Shown here: piece by piece, positions 25,582 to 36,138 of the stretch
Layout of the letters: each line of letters starts with the position of its first letter
Position numbering within the stretch: position 1 is the first letter of the stretch
Origin: Diphasiastrum complanatum
Taxonomy: Eukaryota > Streptophyta > Lycopodiopsida > Lycopodiales > Lycopodiaceae
Length of the DNA stretch: 64,000 bases
Direction: 5' to 3'
Assembly: GCA_029204225.1 (NCBI GenBank)
Contig: CM055106.1
Location: forward strand, 24,420,921-24,484,920
Made by a program: the position numbers and the translations under genes
The notes under the pieces: model-generated
Told to the model about the DNA's origin: nothing
Database searches by the model: none
Seen by the model: the letters and a program-made list of their open reading frames with translations, nothing else

Positions 25582-27110
25582 TTTTTTTAAGGGGAAGGGA
25601 AAGGAGTTCATTTGGGAGTCTGCATAGCAGGAGAGCTTCGATGCTCTCAAAATAGCCTTAGCTACAACACCAATTTTAAAAGTCATCGACCCCAATCAGC
25701 CATTTGTGGTCAAAACAGATGCTAACGACTTTGCAGTTGGTGCTGTGCTAACTCAGGGTGGATGACCAGTTGCGTTTGAGAGTCAAAAACTCGAGCCAGT
25801 TCAGACTAGGTATAGTGCCTATGAAAAGGAACTCTTTTCTATAATCCATGCCCTTAAGACTTGGAGGCATTATTTGTATGGTGCCAACTTTGAGGTCCTG
25901 ACAGACCATGAAAGTCTCAGATACCTTTGCAATCAACCTGAGCTTAGAGGTCGGAAAGCTCGTTGGACAGAGTTGATGCAAGAGTTTGATATGTCTATCA
26001 GATATAGACGGGGGAAATTCAATACAATAGCAGATGCCCTTAGTAGAATGCCTATGATAAATGAGCTGAGTTTTACTCAGATTCGTAATGAGTTACTCGA
26101 GTCCTTGAGAGGGAAGTGCCAACATGATGCATTCTTCTCTACTATTTGGAACTCAGTCCAGAGCAGACAGTTACAGACTCCAGAACCAAGTTCCCTGGCT
26201 GGTGCCAGTTCATCCAAGAATACGACAGCTTCCGTTGAGGATGATGATGAGTTCGAGTATACGTCGTCAGATGACGTTGAGGATTCTGGGCCTGTATTAC
26301 CCAAGCAAGCCCCAGTGGTTGAGGGTCAGTTGACTCAAGGATTCAAATGGAAACAATATTCCATTCAAGATGAGTACTTGCTCTATAGAGATAGAGTATG
26401 TGTCCCCAATTCAGAGGATTATAGGCAGCAAGTCCTATATGAATGTCATGACAATCCTAGTGCGGGACACCCAGGCATACAGAAGACCTATGAGCTTCTT
26501 TGTAGGCAATTTTTCTGGCCCAGTATGAAAAAGGACGTCCAACAATATGTAGCCAGTTGCCAGAAATGTCAAGTAAACAAAGCAGAGCGTTTAAAGACAG
26601 GAGGGTTGTTGCAGCCCTTAGAAATACCAGCTGGTAAATGGGAGAGTATCTCCATGGATTTTATAGTAGGCCTGCCTAAAACCCAAAAGGGTAATGATGC
26701 TATATGGGTCACAGTTGACCGTCTGACCAAAATGGCTCATTTTATTCCAACCAAAACAACCGTTAGAGCTCTAGAGTTAGCGAGGTTGTTTGTAGACGGG
26801 CTATTTAAATTGTATGGTCTACCTTCCGGCATAGTCAGCGACTGAGATAGTAAGTTTAATGAAAATTTTTGGAGGGTAGTATTCCATCATCTCCATACTA
26901 AACTTAATATGAGTACCACTGACCATCCACAGATGGACGATCAAACAAAGAGGGTAAATCAAGTGCTAGAGGATATGCTTCGAGCATACGTCAGCAAGAA
27001 GCAGACTAATTGGGAGGAGTATCTCTCGATATTAGAGTTTGCTTACACCGGTACCAAACATTTAGCTACGAGATACAGTCCATTTATGTTGATGTACGAT
27101 TTTTAGCCAC
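25582..27110 (+). pseudogene. Gypsy RNase H and integrase
   Basis: RNase H comes first: VKTDANDFAVGAVLTQGG, YEKELFSIIHALKTW, LTDHESLRYL and ADALSRMP carry the expected acidic residues. The integrase follows, with the HHCC domain HPGIQKTYELLCRQFFWPSM...CQKC and the core WESISMDFIVGLPKTQKGND. Then come TKMAHFIPTK, LYGLPSGIVSD and MSTTDHPQMDDQTKRVNQVL, where the family has HPQTDGQTER.NQ.LE. The catalytic Glu position is replaced by Lys here. There are two stops before 25874, a TGA after GIVSD, and truncation at about 27105. Reverse transcriptase is missing on the left, lost at the Copia junction. Confidence 0.9.
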
Positions 27111-27148
27111 ACTCACCCACAACTATGGGGTTTAAACAAGAAAAGGTT

Positions 27149-27582
27149 GAGAGTTGACTAGTCAACATGACACATGTCATATGCTCACTGGCACACTTGG
27201 TCCAGTGAATGAGCGACACATGGCAGAGTTGACTGGTCAAACATGACACATGTCACATGCCCACTGGGACATTTGGTCCAATGGATGAGTGACACATGTC
27301 AGCCTACTCACTTGCCTATGTGTCAAGGTATTGCCAAGTGGCAAGTGTCGACTATGCATGGAGTTGGCCATGTGTCGAGATTTAGGAAGGGTCAGGTTTA
27401 AGGGGTGCCTGAGGATTTTGGATAAGTGAGCCTAGAGAGAGGCATTCCTCATCATAATCTATGCAGCAAAGGCTAGGAGGAGACAAGGCAGCCAACTCCA
27501 TCTTGTGTTAGAAGTAATTTGATGCTTGTATGTGCAGGAAATTAGCAAGGTTTAAAGAGAAGATCAGAGAGGGAGTCTGACA
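27149..27582 (+). mobile_element. 5'-truncated Gypsy LTR, plus orientation
   Basis: These 434 bp are the inverted counterpart of 28082-28513, with modest divergence. The segment ends ...GTCTGACA, then TT and a perfect primer-binding site, so it is the 3' part of a 5' LTR. Comparison with the 656-bp copy at 28082-28737 shows that the first about 220 bp are missing. Confidence 0.65.
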
Positions 27583-27584
27583 TT

Positions 27585-27596
27585 TGGTATCAGAGC
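27585..27596 (+). promoter_or_regulatory. Met-tRNA primer-binding site
   Basis: TGGTATCAGAGC, perfect, two bases after an LTR ending in CA. The following leader contains CGTTCTAGAGAGAGAAAG, also found beside the minus-strand site at 31539-31550. Confidence 0.8.
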
Positions 27597-27699
27597 CAAG
27601 GTTTGCAAGTTTTGGAAGCTTGGGACAGCAAAAATAAAAAACGTTCTAGAGAGAGAAAGGAGAGTTTTTTGCTCATAGCTTTTGATTGAGAGCTCAGAT

Positions 27700-28081
27700 G
27701 GCTATGGGATCTATTGCAAACTGTTTTTATTGCCAAGACACAGTAGATTAGTCACATAAACCAACCCCAGCAGCGAAAAACAAGCGATTTTGAGAATTTT
27801 CTTGTAGCAGAGTTTTTTCTTCGTAACTTTCCGCTCGGTTCTTGGATCATCCTCAAATTTTGGACTCTCAAGTAGACTTTCTCACCAACGGAGAACTACA
27901 CATCCCATCTGTGTGGATCTACATAATGTTTGGCTCGATCCTGGGACTGCCTAATGCTACGCTTAGCATGTTCTATCATCTGGTTTAGGTCTTGTTAGAC
28001 TCCCTCTCTAATCAATGCCTGGCTCGATCCTGGGACTGCCTAATGCTACGCTTAGCATGTTCTATCATCTGGTTTAGGTCC
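27700..28081 (-). pseudogene. Gypsy integrase C-terminal fragment with tandem duplication
   Basis: The minus strand reads DLNQMIEHAKRSIRQSQDRA, then YVDPHRW and FSVGEKVYLRV. This is the Gypsy segment after the integrase core (AQ.R.K.YAD..R....F..GD.V.L). 27931-28019 and 28020-28108 are an 89-bp tandem duplication that repeats this coding segment together with about 20 bp of the neighbouring LTR end. It is too short and broken to function. Confidence 0.6.
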
Positions 28082-28737
28082 TGTTAGACTCCCTCTCTGA
28101 TCTTCTCTTCAAACCTTGCTAATGTCCTGCACATACAAGCATCAAATTACTTCTAACACAAGATGGAGCTAGCTGCCTTGTCTCCTCCCAGCCTTTACTG
28201 CATAGATTATGATGAGGAATGCCTCTCTGTAGGCTCACTTATCCAAAATCCTCAAGCACCCCTTAACTCTGACCCTTCCTAAATCTCGACACATGGCCAA
28301 CTCCATGCACAGTTGACACTTGCCAATTGGCAATACCCTGACACATAGGCAAGTGAGTAGGCTGACATGTGTCACTCATCCATTGGACCAAATGTCCCAG
28401 TGGGCATGTGACACGTGTCATGTTTGACCGATCAACCCTAACATGTGTCGCTCATTCACTGGACCAAGTGTCCCAGTGAGCATATGACATGTCATGTTGA
28501 CTAGTCAACTCTCTTATTTTTTAGGAGGTCAGTCCAACCACTCCGAATTAATGACCCAGTACCCTATACCCAAGCAACATGCGACTCTGAGGCTCGGAAA
28601 CATCATTAACAACTTTATTTACATTTCTATTACGAAGGTCACTACAGGCCGGTGACTTAGCCATTTCTGTATTTACAAGAAGTACATCTATAAGTAAAAA
28701 TAGTAAACAACCGGGATAGGGAGTAAAAGCTGTAACA
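28082..28737 (-). mobile_element. 3' LTR of a minus-strand Gypsy element
   Basis: Read on the minus strand, 656 bp start TGTTACAG directly after a polypurine tract and end GTCTAACA, giving TGTTA...TAACA terminal repeats. It follows the chromodomain Gypsy pol. Its last 432 bp recur inverted at 27149-27582. It does not resemble the putative 5' LTR at 31552-31916. Confidence 0.65.
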
Positions 28738-28752
28738 TCCCTTCCCCCCCTC
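28738..28752 (-). other. Polypurine tract
   Basis: The minus strand reads GAGGGGGGGAAGGGA immediately before the TGTTACAG LTR start and after the pol frame: the standard plus-strand primer position. Confidence 0.65.
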
Positions 28753-30049
28753 GGGTAACATCGTCCGCGATGGCAAAGCTAGGGTACTGTGCACACAGGC
28801 CGTGCGCGGTCTCCCAGGTAGCATCAGAAAGAGTCCTACCATGCCAAGTGACCAAGTACTCACGGATCAGACGGTTGCATAAACGCCTCTCCCGCCTATC
28901 CGATACCCTTGCTGGCCCATGGGTTACTTCTCCCTGCTCTTGGAATGCAAACAAACCATCAGACAACAAGTTATCATCGTTTTGTAAAACCCGTTTCAAT
29001 CTAGAAACATGAAATACAAGATGCACATTACAAGTTTTAGGAAAATCTAACTTATAAGAATTATCATTGATTCTTTTAACATATTTCCAGGGTCCACAAT
29101 AACGCAGGGACAACTTGTAACACTTGCCCGTCTTAAGGGTCTTAGAGTCCTTGGGTACTTGGAGAAACACCATGTCTCCTACCACAAACTCTCTAGGCGT
29201 GCGATGCCGATTAGCATATGCCTTTGCTCGATCCATCGCTTGCCTAACATTAACCTTCGCTAACTCAAGCATTTCATTCATTTGAGTTAGAAAATTAGCC
29301 GCACTAGGTACTCTCTGAGGAATTCCTACCATAACAGGGCTAGCTAGCCTAAATCCATAGTTAAGCTCGAAAGGACTCATCTTAGTACTCACATTTTTCT
29401 TGTCATTGTAAGCAAATTCCAACAGTGGCAAGTACTTCTCCCATTGAGTTTGCTTATCCCCAACAAATGCTCTAAGAATATCCTCTAAGGTCTAGTTGAC
29501 TCTCTCAGATTGGCCATCCGTTTCAGGATGCTCCGTACTGCTCATTCTCAATTGGACTTCAAGTTTGGCCATAACTGCAGTCCAAAAGTTTACAATGAAT
29601 CGAGTATCTTTGTCAGACACTATGGATGACGGTAATCCATGAAGTCTGAACACATGCTCGATAAACAAATTAGCTACTCCAGCCGCATCAATCTTTTTAC
29701 GCGTTGGAATAAAATGAGCCATTTTCGTGAGTCTTTCAACTACGACCAAGATAGAATCATGCTGCAACTGCGTGCGAGGCAAATTGGTGACAAAATCCAT
29801 GGAGATACTCTCCCATCTTCCTTCTGGCACATGTAGTGGGTGTAAAACTCCATGAGGTTTAATCCTTTAAGCTTTAGTGACTTGGCACTTCAAACAGTGC
29901 GTCACGTAATGGTAAACATAATTTTTAAGCTTAGGCCACCAGAAGTTACATAAGATCAATTCATAGGTCTTATCCACACCAGGATGACCTGCACTAGGGC
30001 TATCATGACATAAATGGACAATCTTCCTACGCAGCTCCTCAAGACCCAT
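28753..30049 (-). pseudogene. Gypsy integrase with C-terminal chromodomain
   Basis: The HHCC zinc-binding domain (29867-30049) has HPGVDKTYELILCNFWWPKL and HCLKCQ. The core (29492-29830) has WESISMDFVTNLPRTQ, TKMAHFIPTRK, LHGLPSSIVSDKDTRF and HPETDGQSERVN, so the catalytic Asp, Asp and Glu are all present. One stop at about 29490 separates it from PLLEFAYNDKKNVSTKMSPF, FVVGDMVFLQVPKDSKTLKT and CGPWKYVKRINDNSYKL. The chromodomain (about 28780-28900) has REYLVTWHGRTLSDATWE, which in this family directs insertion toward marked chromatin. It is one of the best-preserved integrases here. Confidence 0.9.
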
Positions 30050-30093
30050 CCTTTTTTTTTACCAGAATGATCGGAGAGGCAAAGGGGGAGAAG

Positions 30094-30276
30094 CTAGAGG
30101 CTTACTTGCCCCTTGGCAAGATAGTCCTCAATCATGCTTCTGACCTCTTCCTCCTCTTTTAGACTCATTTTATAAGGTGGTGGTCTATTAACAAGAGATG
30201 ATTCAGGAATTAACTCGATTCTATGCTCCACATTTCTCTTAGGGGATAAAATAGATGGAAGTTCCTTCGTGAACAC
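30094..30276 (-). pseudogene. Gypsy reverse transcriptase N-terminal stub
   Basis: LPSILSPKRNVEHRIELIPE, NRPPPYKMS and EEVRSMIEDYLAKGQ match the conserved entry to the Gypsy reverse transcriptase (LPP.R..DH.I.L.P....NRP.YR.S). The fingers, palm and catalytic Asp pair that should follow are deleted. A T-rich stretch lies at the junction (30050-30093). Confidence 0.8.
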
Positions 30277-30278
30277 AT

Positions 30279-31114
30279 CTAGAACTCCTCCCTAATTTGG
30301 CGATTTAGGTTCTTAGTAAGGTTAGTTTCTTCTTGACATACATCAGACTCATTAGCAGAAACAGACATATCATACAAGAAACAAACATACATGCACTTAC
30401 ACTGAACCTTACGCAACTGCGTTGCCATGATCAAAGGTCCTGAAGGCATATCAGGCTCTCCACGCAGGACGTGAATCCTACCATCATGCTGGAACTTATA
30501 CACATGAGTATCCCAAGCGATGTAGGTTTCTTAGCCACATGCCAACAAATTCCAAGCACCACATCAAAGCGAGCCAAACGGGTAATCTCAAAATCTAACT
30601 CCTCAGTATAGCTCTGAATGGTTAGAGGCGTACCCACAACCCTGGCATCCCACACTTCCGCACCCTTTCCATCAGCCATTTCGACTGTGTACTGGTACAA
30701 GGATGGTTGTATGCTCACTCTCAACCATTTAATCAAGGCGGAGTTAATGACGTTACGTGACGACCCAGTGTCAAATAGAATCAAAACATCTCTACCACAC
30801 AACTGTCCATGCATAACAATCAAAGAAGTGCAAGGAAACTGATACCCGTGTTGTGCCGCTCTTGACAACTGTGGCAAAGGAACCGAGTCCACCTTCCAAA
30901 TCACCGACACGTTCATTAACCATAGAACATCAGGAGGTTCTTCTTGTCTCAATTCCTCAATTTTCATAGGATCTGCCTCCTCAACTTGCAAACTGTAGGT
31001 GGTCCGTGAGGGATTGCGAGAACACTCCTTCCACCTATGCCGCCCTAGACAGCCAAAGCAAAGGTTCTCTTTCTTTGCCCGCTGCAAGTCCTGCGGCGAT
31101 AGCGTAGAAACCAA
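30279..31114 (-). pseudogene. Gypsy gag zinc knuckle and aspartic protease
   Basis: Near the right end is CFGCLGRHRWKECSRNP, a CCHC-like knuckle after DLQRAKKENL. The protease (about 30540-30800) has DVLILFDTGSSRNVINSALI with the catalytic DTG intact, and RFDVVLGICWH as the hydrophobic closing strand. A frameshift near 30500 moves the reading to HDGRIHVLRGEP. The gag capsid part is missing: upstream of the knuckle the sequence is non-coding leader back to the primer-binding site. Confidence 0.8.
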
Positions 31115-31119
31115 ATTTC

Positions 31120-31538
31120 AGGTCAAACGGACAAAAATCCAAAAAGTTATGTGACTTCAACTGCAACAGCCCTCAAAAACGTCCAACCACAGCTCCAAAT
31201 TGAGTGAAATTAAGTTGGCTGAGGACGCCCTAATGTTTTCCACCTACTTCCAAAATCTTAGAATGATTTGACACCTATAGGAGAATTTATGATAAACTAA
31301 AGTGTTGACTTTTTTCCTTCTCTAGGCAGCGATGGACTTGTAGAACGTTTTTGAGAAGTCTAATCCAAAAACATAAAATCAATCAATTTTTTGGGCTGAA
31401 ATGCAACACTAGAGGTTCTATAAGACCTTGAGAAGCTGCTCCACCTTTTTTCCCACCAAAATCCTCAAGAAACAAACAAAAATTGAAGATTTCTCCACTT
31501 TCTCTCTCTAGAACGGGCTATTCTCTCTCTAGAACGAA
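31120..31538 (-). other. Gypsy untranslated leader
   Basis: It lies between the primer-binding site and the first gag motif. It contains TTCTAGAGAGAGAA twice, shared with the leader at about 27630-27650. No reading frame is supported. Confidence 0.4.
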
Positions 31539-31550
31539 GCTCTGATACCA
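31539..31550 (-). promoter_or_regulatory. Met-tRNA primer-binding site
   Basis: GCTCTGATACCA is the exact complement of TGGTATCAGAGC. One base separates it from a minus-strand segment ending TCTTACA. Confidence 0.75.
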
Positions 31551-31551
31551 T

Positions 31552-31916
31552 TGTAAGAGACCTAGACACGATAGCAGGGCAAACACTAACTCATCCACCC
31601 AGCCTTGCCAACTCTCTATATGGAGTAAGCCCCTCCTAGCCCAGTATGAGACTGGTAGCATGCATGCATGCTGCCAAGTGTCGGCCTCGTGGCTCTGACA
31701 TGGCAGACTGCATGTCTGTGTCAGGGCCCCTCCTACTGACAGGGTCCCTAAGTTGCTTGTGGTACGGCCCATGGGTCTTCCCACTGTAGCCCATATCGGT
31801 GCACGCATACTCACACTATCTTGCCCTGGTGGGCGTGTGCGCTGAACATGCCCCAGACTATGGTGTCTGATCTCCCATGCCCTTTAGGGTTCAGCTCTGG
31901 CTACAGGCTCGTAACA
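31552..31916 (-). mobile_element. Putative 5' LTR of the minus-strand Gypsy element
   Basis: A 365-bp segment reads TGTTACGAGCC...GTCTCTTACA on the minus strand and ends one base before a primer-binding site. The inner end is well supported. The outer end is chosen only because TGTTAC is a plausible LTR start, and the sequence does not match the 3' LTR at 28082-28737. Confidence 0.4.
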
Positions 31917-32339
31917 CCGCTCCAAGACTATAAATATGAACGCAAACCTAAACACATAGAACAATTCAAATTCTACAAATTTTGAACAATTGTCAAATTT
32001 CAATCATCAATGCATCAAAGTTCAAACTTCAAAGCAAGAATCAAGATCTAGATAAGGCTTCAGCTAGCTACTAATTTCTAGACTCAAAATCCAAACCCAT
32101 ATTCTAGAATCTAGCAGTGAGAATGAGACATCTACCATCAAGAATCAAGATTTAAAATTCAGCCTCGTTGGAGCAGGTCTTAAGAATCTCCAAAATTTTT
32201 AGCCCTCTATAAATTGCGAGGACCTTCGTTTTCTTGGTGACCTCACCAAGAACCATGCAGTATCAAGGACATCTTTCACCCAAAGAAGATCTGGACCAAA
32301 GCAAGACATGTATGAGTCATGACGAAAACCAAAGACAAA
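31917..32339. other. No supported gene
   Basis: AT-rich sequence downstream (minus sense) of the two-exon gene; it may hold further exons or its 3' untranslated region, but none can be shown. Confidence 0.35.
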
Positions 32340-32895
32340 CTAGTTACAACTTACTAGGTCCAAGCAGGAGTCTTCAATAGATGGAAGGGGAGGTCTCAAC
32401 GATAGAAGAGTCTTACTGATAGCCACATCTGCCCTATGCTTGTTGTCACCCCGAAATGACTGCACATAATATTCTCTACCCAGTAACACCTTTGCGGGGG
32501 GTCTAGAAGTAGAGGGGCCAGGCACATCTACATGTGGAAGAGTCTTACTGATAGCCACATTTGCCCTATGCTTGTTGTCACCCCGAAATGACTGCACATA
32601 ATATTCTCTACCCAATAACACCTTTGCGGGGGGTCTAGAAGTAGAGGGGCCAGGCACATCTACATGTGGCGTAGATGTGCCAGCCTTTGCCTTTGTCTCA
32701 CCCTGACCTGAGGTGGATGCATGATGCCTAGCAGCTGATTCTATTGTAACAAAAGAAATTGAAAAATATTTAATCACTACAATCTACAAGGGACAATCAA
32801 TTTCATCATGCACATTGGAAAATTTAGAATTCAAAAGCAAAAGTGTATCAAATCACAAGTGTATGTTGCTCACCTGTAGTGACCGTCGAAGGCAT
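32340..32895 (-). CDS. Small two-exon gene of unknown function with an internal 44-residue duplication
   Basis: Exon 1 starts at an ATG at 32893-32895 (MPSTVTT) and ends at 32874 with a good donor (CAG|GTGAGC). The 133-bp intron (32741-32873) ends in a T-rich tract and an AG. Exon 2 continues in phase from 32740 (ESAARHHASTSGQGE) to a stop at 32340, about 140 residues in all. The protein has no domain I recognise. It is Ser/Thr/Pro-rich at first and then contains VLLGREYYVQSFRGDNKHRA twice, within an exact 44-residue in-frame duplication. A GTAAGT shortly before the stop could be a further donor, so the real C-terminus may differ. It could also be unrecognised element sequence. Confidence 0.45.
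32406..32669. repeat. Tandem duplication, 132 bp x 2
   Basis: Units 32406-32537 and 32538-32669 are almost identical (only a few substitutions). The 132-bp period is a multiple of three, so the duplication keeps the reading frame of the gene that contains it. Confidence 0.95.
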
Positions 32896-33278
32896 ATCTC
32901 CTCTCTCTAAATAGCTCCTGGTCTCGCAATCATGCTCGAGAGGTGCTTGTGGGCATGGTCCGATCTCATAGCCACACAAACAAAGGATGTGCATTCGAAT
33001 ACGCATTGGACCGCCTATGTAGCTCACAAGACAATAGTTGCACGCCCATCATTTTGTGCCCAAGCTACTGTATCCCGAAGCAATTGTGATGTGATACCAT
33101 ACATGATCTCTAATTCTCACCATGACTCTCAACTCCTAACTCTCAAGTTTCAACTCCTATCTCCTAACTCCTAAGCTAACTCCTAACTCTCCTAACTTCT
33201 AACACTCCTCTCACCTCTATTACCCAACTCTAAATTTGAACACTCCTAAAGATCTACTAACGAAAACTAAAGACACAA

Positions 33279-33281
<3 letters not shown>
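32896..33281. other. Non-coding, upstream of the two-exon gene
   Basis: This is the likely 5' flank of the minus-strand gene. It is rich in short CTAACTCCTAACTC repeats at about 33115-33200. No promoter element can be named with confidence. Confidence 0.4.

Positions 33282-33354
<73 letters not shown>
33282..33354. repeat. (CA)n microsatellite
   Basis: About 36 uninterrupted CA units. Confidence 0.95.
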
Positions 33355-33358
<4 letters not shown>

Positions 33359-33601
33359 CCTCCTGTTCTCTCTCTAGGACTCTCCTAACTCCTAACCTCT
33401 CTCCTTCGTTCACCTGATAGTAGTGGCTAATACTACTATACACCTAAGTTCTAACTTCTTCTCACTGAAGAAACTTCCTATTTTTATTAATAAAAGATGG
33501 CGAAACCCATCTGAGTACAAAGGAATGCATGTAGAAAGTGTAAAAGCCATAAGGCGAATTGAGATACTGTACAACTATAACAAAGCAACAATCTCATAGA
33601 G

Positions 33602-34123
33602 TATCTATATAAAGCCTACTGCTTGGTGTAAGTCGCTAGTTACGACAATTGGAAGTTTAGGTAGTGCAGGAAGCTGTGAAACAGCCGTTCCTACAACTAC
33701 GGCACGTCGAAGTATTGCAAGTGCTTGAGTGCATTGTAAAGTCATAGAAACTCATTGACGATAATAAGTCGTAAGGATAGATAAAGGTGAGGCACCATGA
33801 CCTTGGAGCTTGGCTGCAGAACCTGCACAAGATGATAGAAAATCATCGAATTTCTTATGCAGGCACCCATATGTTTCCAAGGCAAAAGGAATAAAGTCTT
33901 CTCCAGGAGTGCAGTGTGAATAGTCCCGCTCTTTATCTTGAGTTGCATGAGAAGCAGCGACACCTTGAGTAGTCGAAGCACGATGAAGGAGGTCTGGCCG
34001 CGAAGGATCAGCAACAACAACATCCCCAAGAGTGCGAATCCCCTCACGCGAAAGAACGAGATCAACTCGACGCCGAGGCGACTGTGAATTAGACACAGGC
34101 AAGATGTGGGTTTGCTCCTCTCC
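33602..34123 (-). pseudogene. Retroelement C-terminal domain, PD-(D/E)XK-like
   Basis: One minus-strand frame runs from about 34123 to 33606 with a single TGA after TTYYRQ. It begins THILPVSNSQSPRRRVDLVL, then TLGDVVVADPSRPDLLHRAS, ATQDKERDYSHCTPGEDF and PFALETYGCLHKKFDDFL. The spacing VDLV...DVVVADP...KERDY resembles a PD-(D/E)XK nuclease core. From memory, the whole block resembles a C-terminal domain repeated in many copies in plant and algal genomes, downstream of reverse transcriptases. No polymerase adjoins it here, so it is a detached 3' end. The family assignment is an inference. Confidence 0.5.
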
Positions 34124-34654
34124 TCAAGTTTCTCCCTCTCTCCTATTCTCTTTTGGTTGAAAGAGGCTCAAAAAAGAGAGAAAAAATGAATTGCGACTGA
34201 ATCGGGCTCGGCCTGTTACAAAATTTAGAGTCCCAATTCTTCCAATTCGAATCAGGATCGTTCAATTCTTTGCCGAATCATGATTCGTCAGCCAACGACG
34301 ATTCGTGGAAACACTTAAGGCTTATTCCCATCATTTCGAAATCATGAATTGAATTGACTCAAATCCGAATCGACTTGTGACTATGGTGCAGTCTAGCTAA
34401 CAGAGGTTTCAAAGAATATCTGAATTGCTTCAGGAGCCCAGAATCAAAAAAGGAGAAAGAACTTAGTCATCTCATACCACTGGAGTTATTGTCAAAGCTT
34501 GATTACGTTGTCTTTCAAGGAGTTCTGCACATCAAAAGAAACTATTGCACTTCCCTATTTCCTTCTACCTTCCCTTTCATTATTTTTCCCTCCTTCACCA
34601 TGCTGAACACACATTCTAATTTCTTCTGCCTCTTCCTCACGCAATGATTTCCAA
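34124..34654. other. Non-coding; possible eroded MITE
   Basis: 34190-34400 is rich in GAATCG and CGATTC motifs and ends GACTATGGTG, recalling the end of the small element at 13573-13728. A matching left end is not found. Confidence 0.3.
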
Positions 34655-36080
34655 GCAACTAGATGATTGTTTGGTCAAAATCATAGCAATGCCAAATTTT
34701 TGCACAACATTCAAACCCAAATGACTTGTTTACAAGATCTCCTACAACCTATCTCCCTTTGCATTCCTCCACTTAACCCTCACACAATCAACCTTGGCCT
34801 TCCCATCTTAACCATGAATTTTATGATAAGGTATGTTGGTCCGTCTATTCTAGTTCTTCTAATGGTATGGAACCACAAAATTGGTTCTTCTAATTGGAAA
34901 ACTACTTTCAGTTGACCACTCATACCATCGACCAATAGATACAGCTTGTTGTGCTTCGCACTCCACTTTGGTCAACCTCATGTGGCTCACATCTCAACTC
35001 GACCTTTGTTGGCAACTCAAGCAAACAAGTTTGCTTTTAAATTTATAATGAGAAGTTTGTTGAGTATTCAGTTTTTTTTTAGTTATTAGTCATTATATTG
35101 CTGGTTTACATGGTGCTTTATGTTTTGATGTTCAATTTTTTCAGCCAACGTCTCTTGATCGTGTCATGTCTCTTGCTAGTAAATTGTAACATAAGTATCT
35201 AGATCAACAACCCTCTTTTCAATCTTGTCCTTTCTCTCGTCCCCCCTTTTTTCCCGTTTTGTTACCCCTCTTATTTCGGCCACTCATGTTTGTGATTCTC
35301 CTCAAATGTCTCCTTGATACCTCCAAGCCATCCTCCTTGTGTTCCTTATAATGTTGCTCTCTAATGGTATTAATACTTCACAGGAAATCACTGAAAATCC
35401 ATGCTAAGGAGCTTTGTTTTTACCATCATACTCTTGATCATCTTAATTATGATTGTCCACATTCTCACCCACTTGTTATGCCGACCATGATGATCCCACT
35501 CTTAACATTGTTGAAGAGATTTTGTCTTAATTCCTAGCCCAACTGACCTACGTTACTTGGTCTGGCATGCTCGGTCCCTGTCATATCATTTACGTGTCTA
35601 TATTATTGGTCGTGAGTTCATTGCCCTAGTTGATTTTGGTGATACGCATTCCTTTATCAGTTAAAACATTGCCTCTTGTATTTACACCGTAGCTCTTCCT
35701 GTTCTACATGCTTTGCAAGTCAAAGTGGCTAGTTCCCATTCATTTCAGAGTACTCGTATGTTTCACGAGCTTCGTTACCACATTGGTACCTTTTCTAGCC
35801 AAGCTAATTTCCACATTATTGTTATTGAGCATTATGACATTTTCTTCGTGGTGATTGGCTTCCCTCATTGAGAGATGTTGTTATCAATCTTGCCCAACAA
35901 TGTCTATCTGTCATGGTTGATGGCCTTCCTTTTAACTTTCCCAGAATTGATTCTACCTCTAGTAATAACCTTGTCACTGCCAAACAATTCATGAACAGTC
36001 GTCTTAAAGCTGATTGTGTGCCCCTCCTTTGTGTTTCGTTTTCTATGAGTGGTCCACACTACCTCCTTTACATTTTATAA
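34655..36080 (+). pseudogene. Gypsy gag and protease, heavily decayed
   Basis: On the plus strand NGMEPQNWFF...LENYFQLT and TTHTIDQ...IQLVVLRTPL (about 34850-34960) match the start of the Ty3 gag capsid region. A Cys/His stretch (LCFYHHTLDHLNYDCPHSHP, about 35410-35470) stands where the zinc knuckle belongs. The protease follows at about 35605-35900: FIALVDFGDTHSFIS, then FHELRYHIGTFSSQANFHII. The DSG is changed to DFGDT. At least six stops or shifts are present, and no polymerase follows; a LINE begins at about 36.1 kb. Confidence 0.65.
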
Positions 36081-36138
36081 CACATTGCTTTCTTTCTGCA
36101 CAAAAAAACCAGCTTCTTGAAAATTAGGTTAGCTTCGA

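Larger units (their letters stand above)
28082..31916 (-). mobile_element. Chromodomain Gypsy element (chromovirus), internally deleted
   Basis: From right to left the minus strand carries a putative 5' LTR (31552-31916), primer-binding site (31539-31550), leader, gag zinc knuckle, protease, the start of reverse transcriptase, integrase with chromodomain, polypurine tract and 3' LTR. Most of reverse transcriptase and all of RNase H are missing between 30094 and 30050. The two LTRs are unlike each other, so the locus is either a recombinant of two elements or has a wrongly inferred 5' LTR. Confidence 0.65.
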
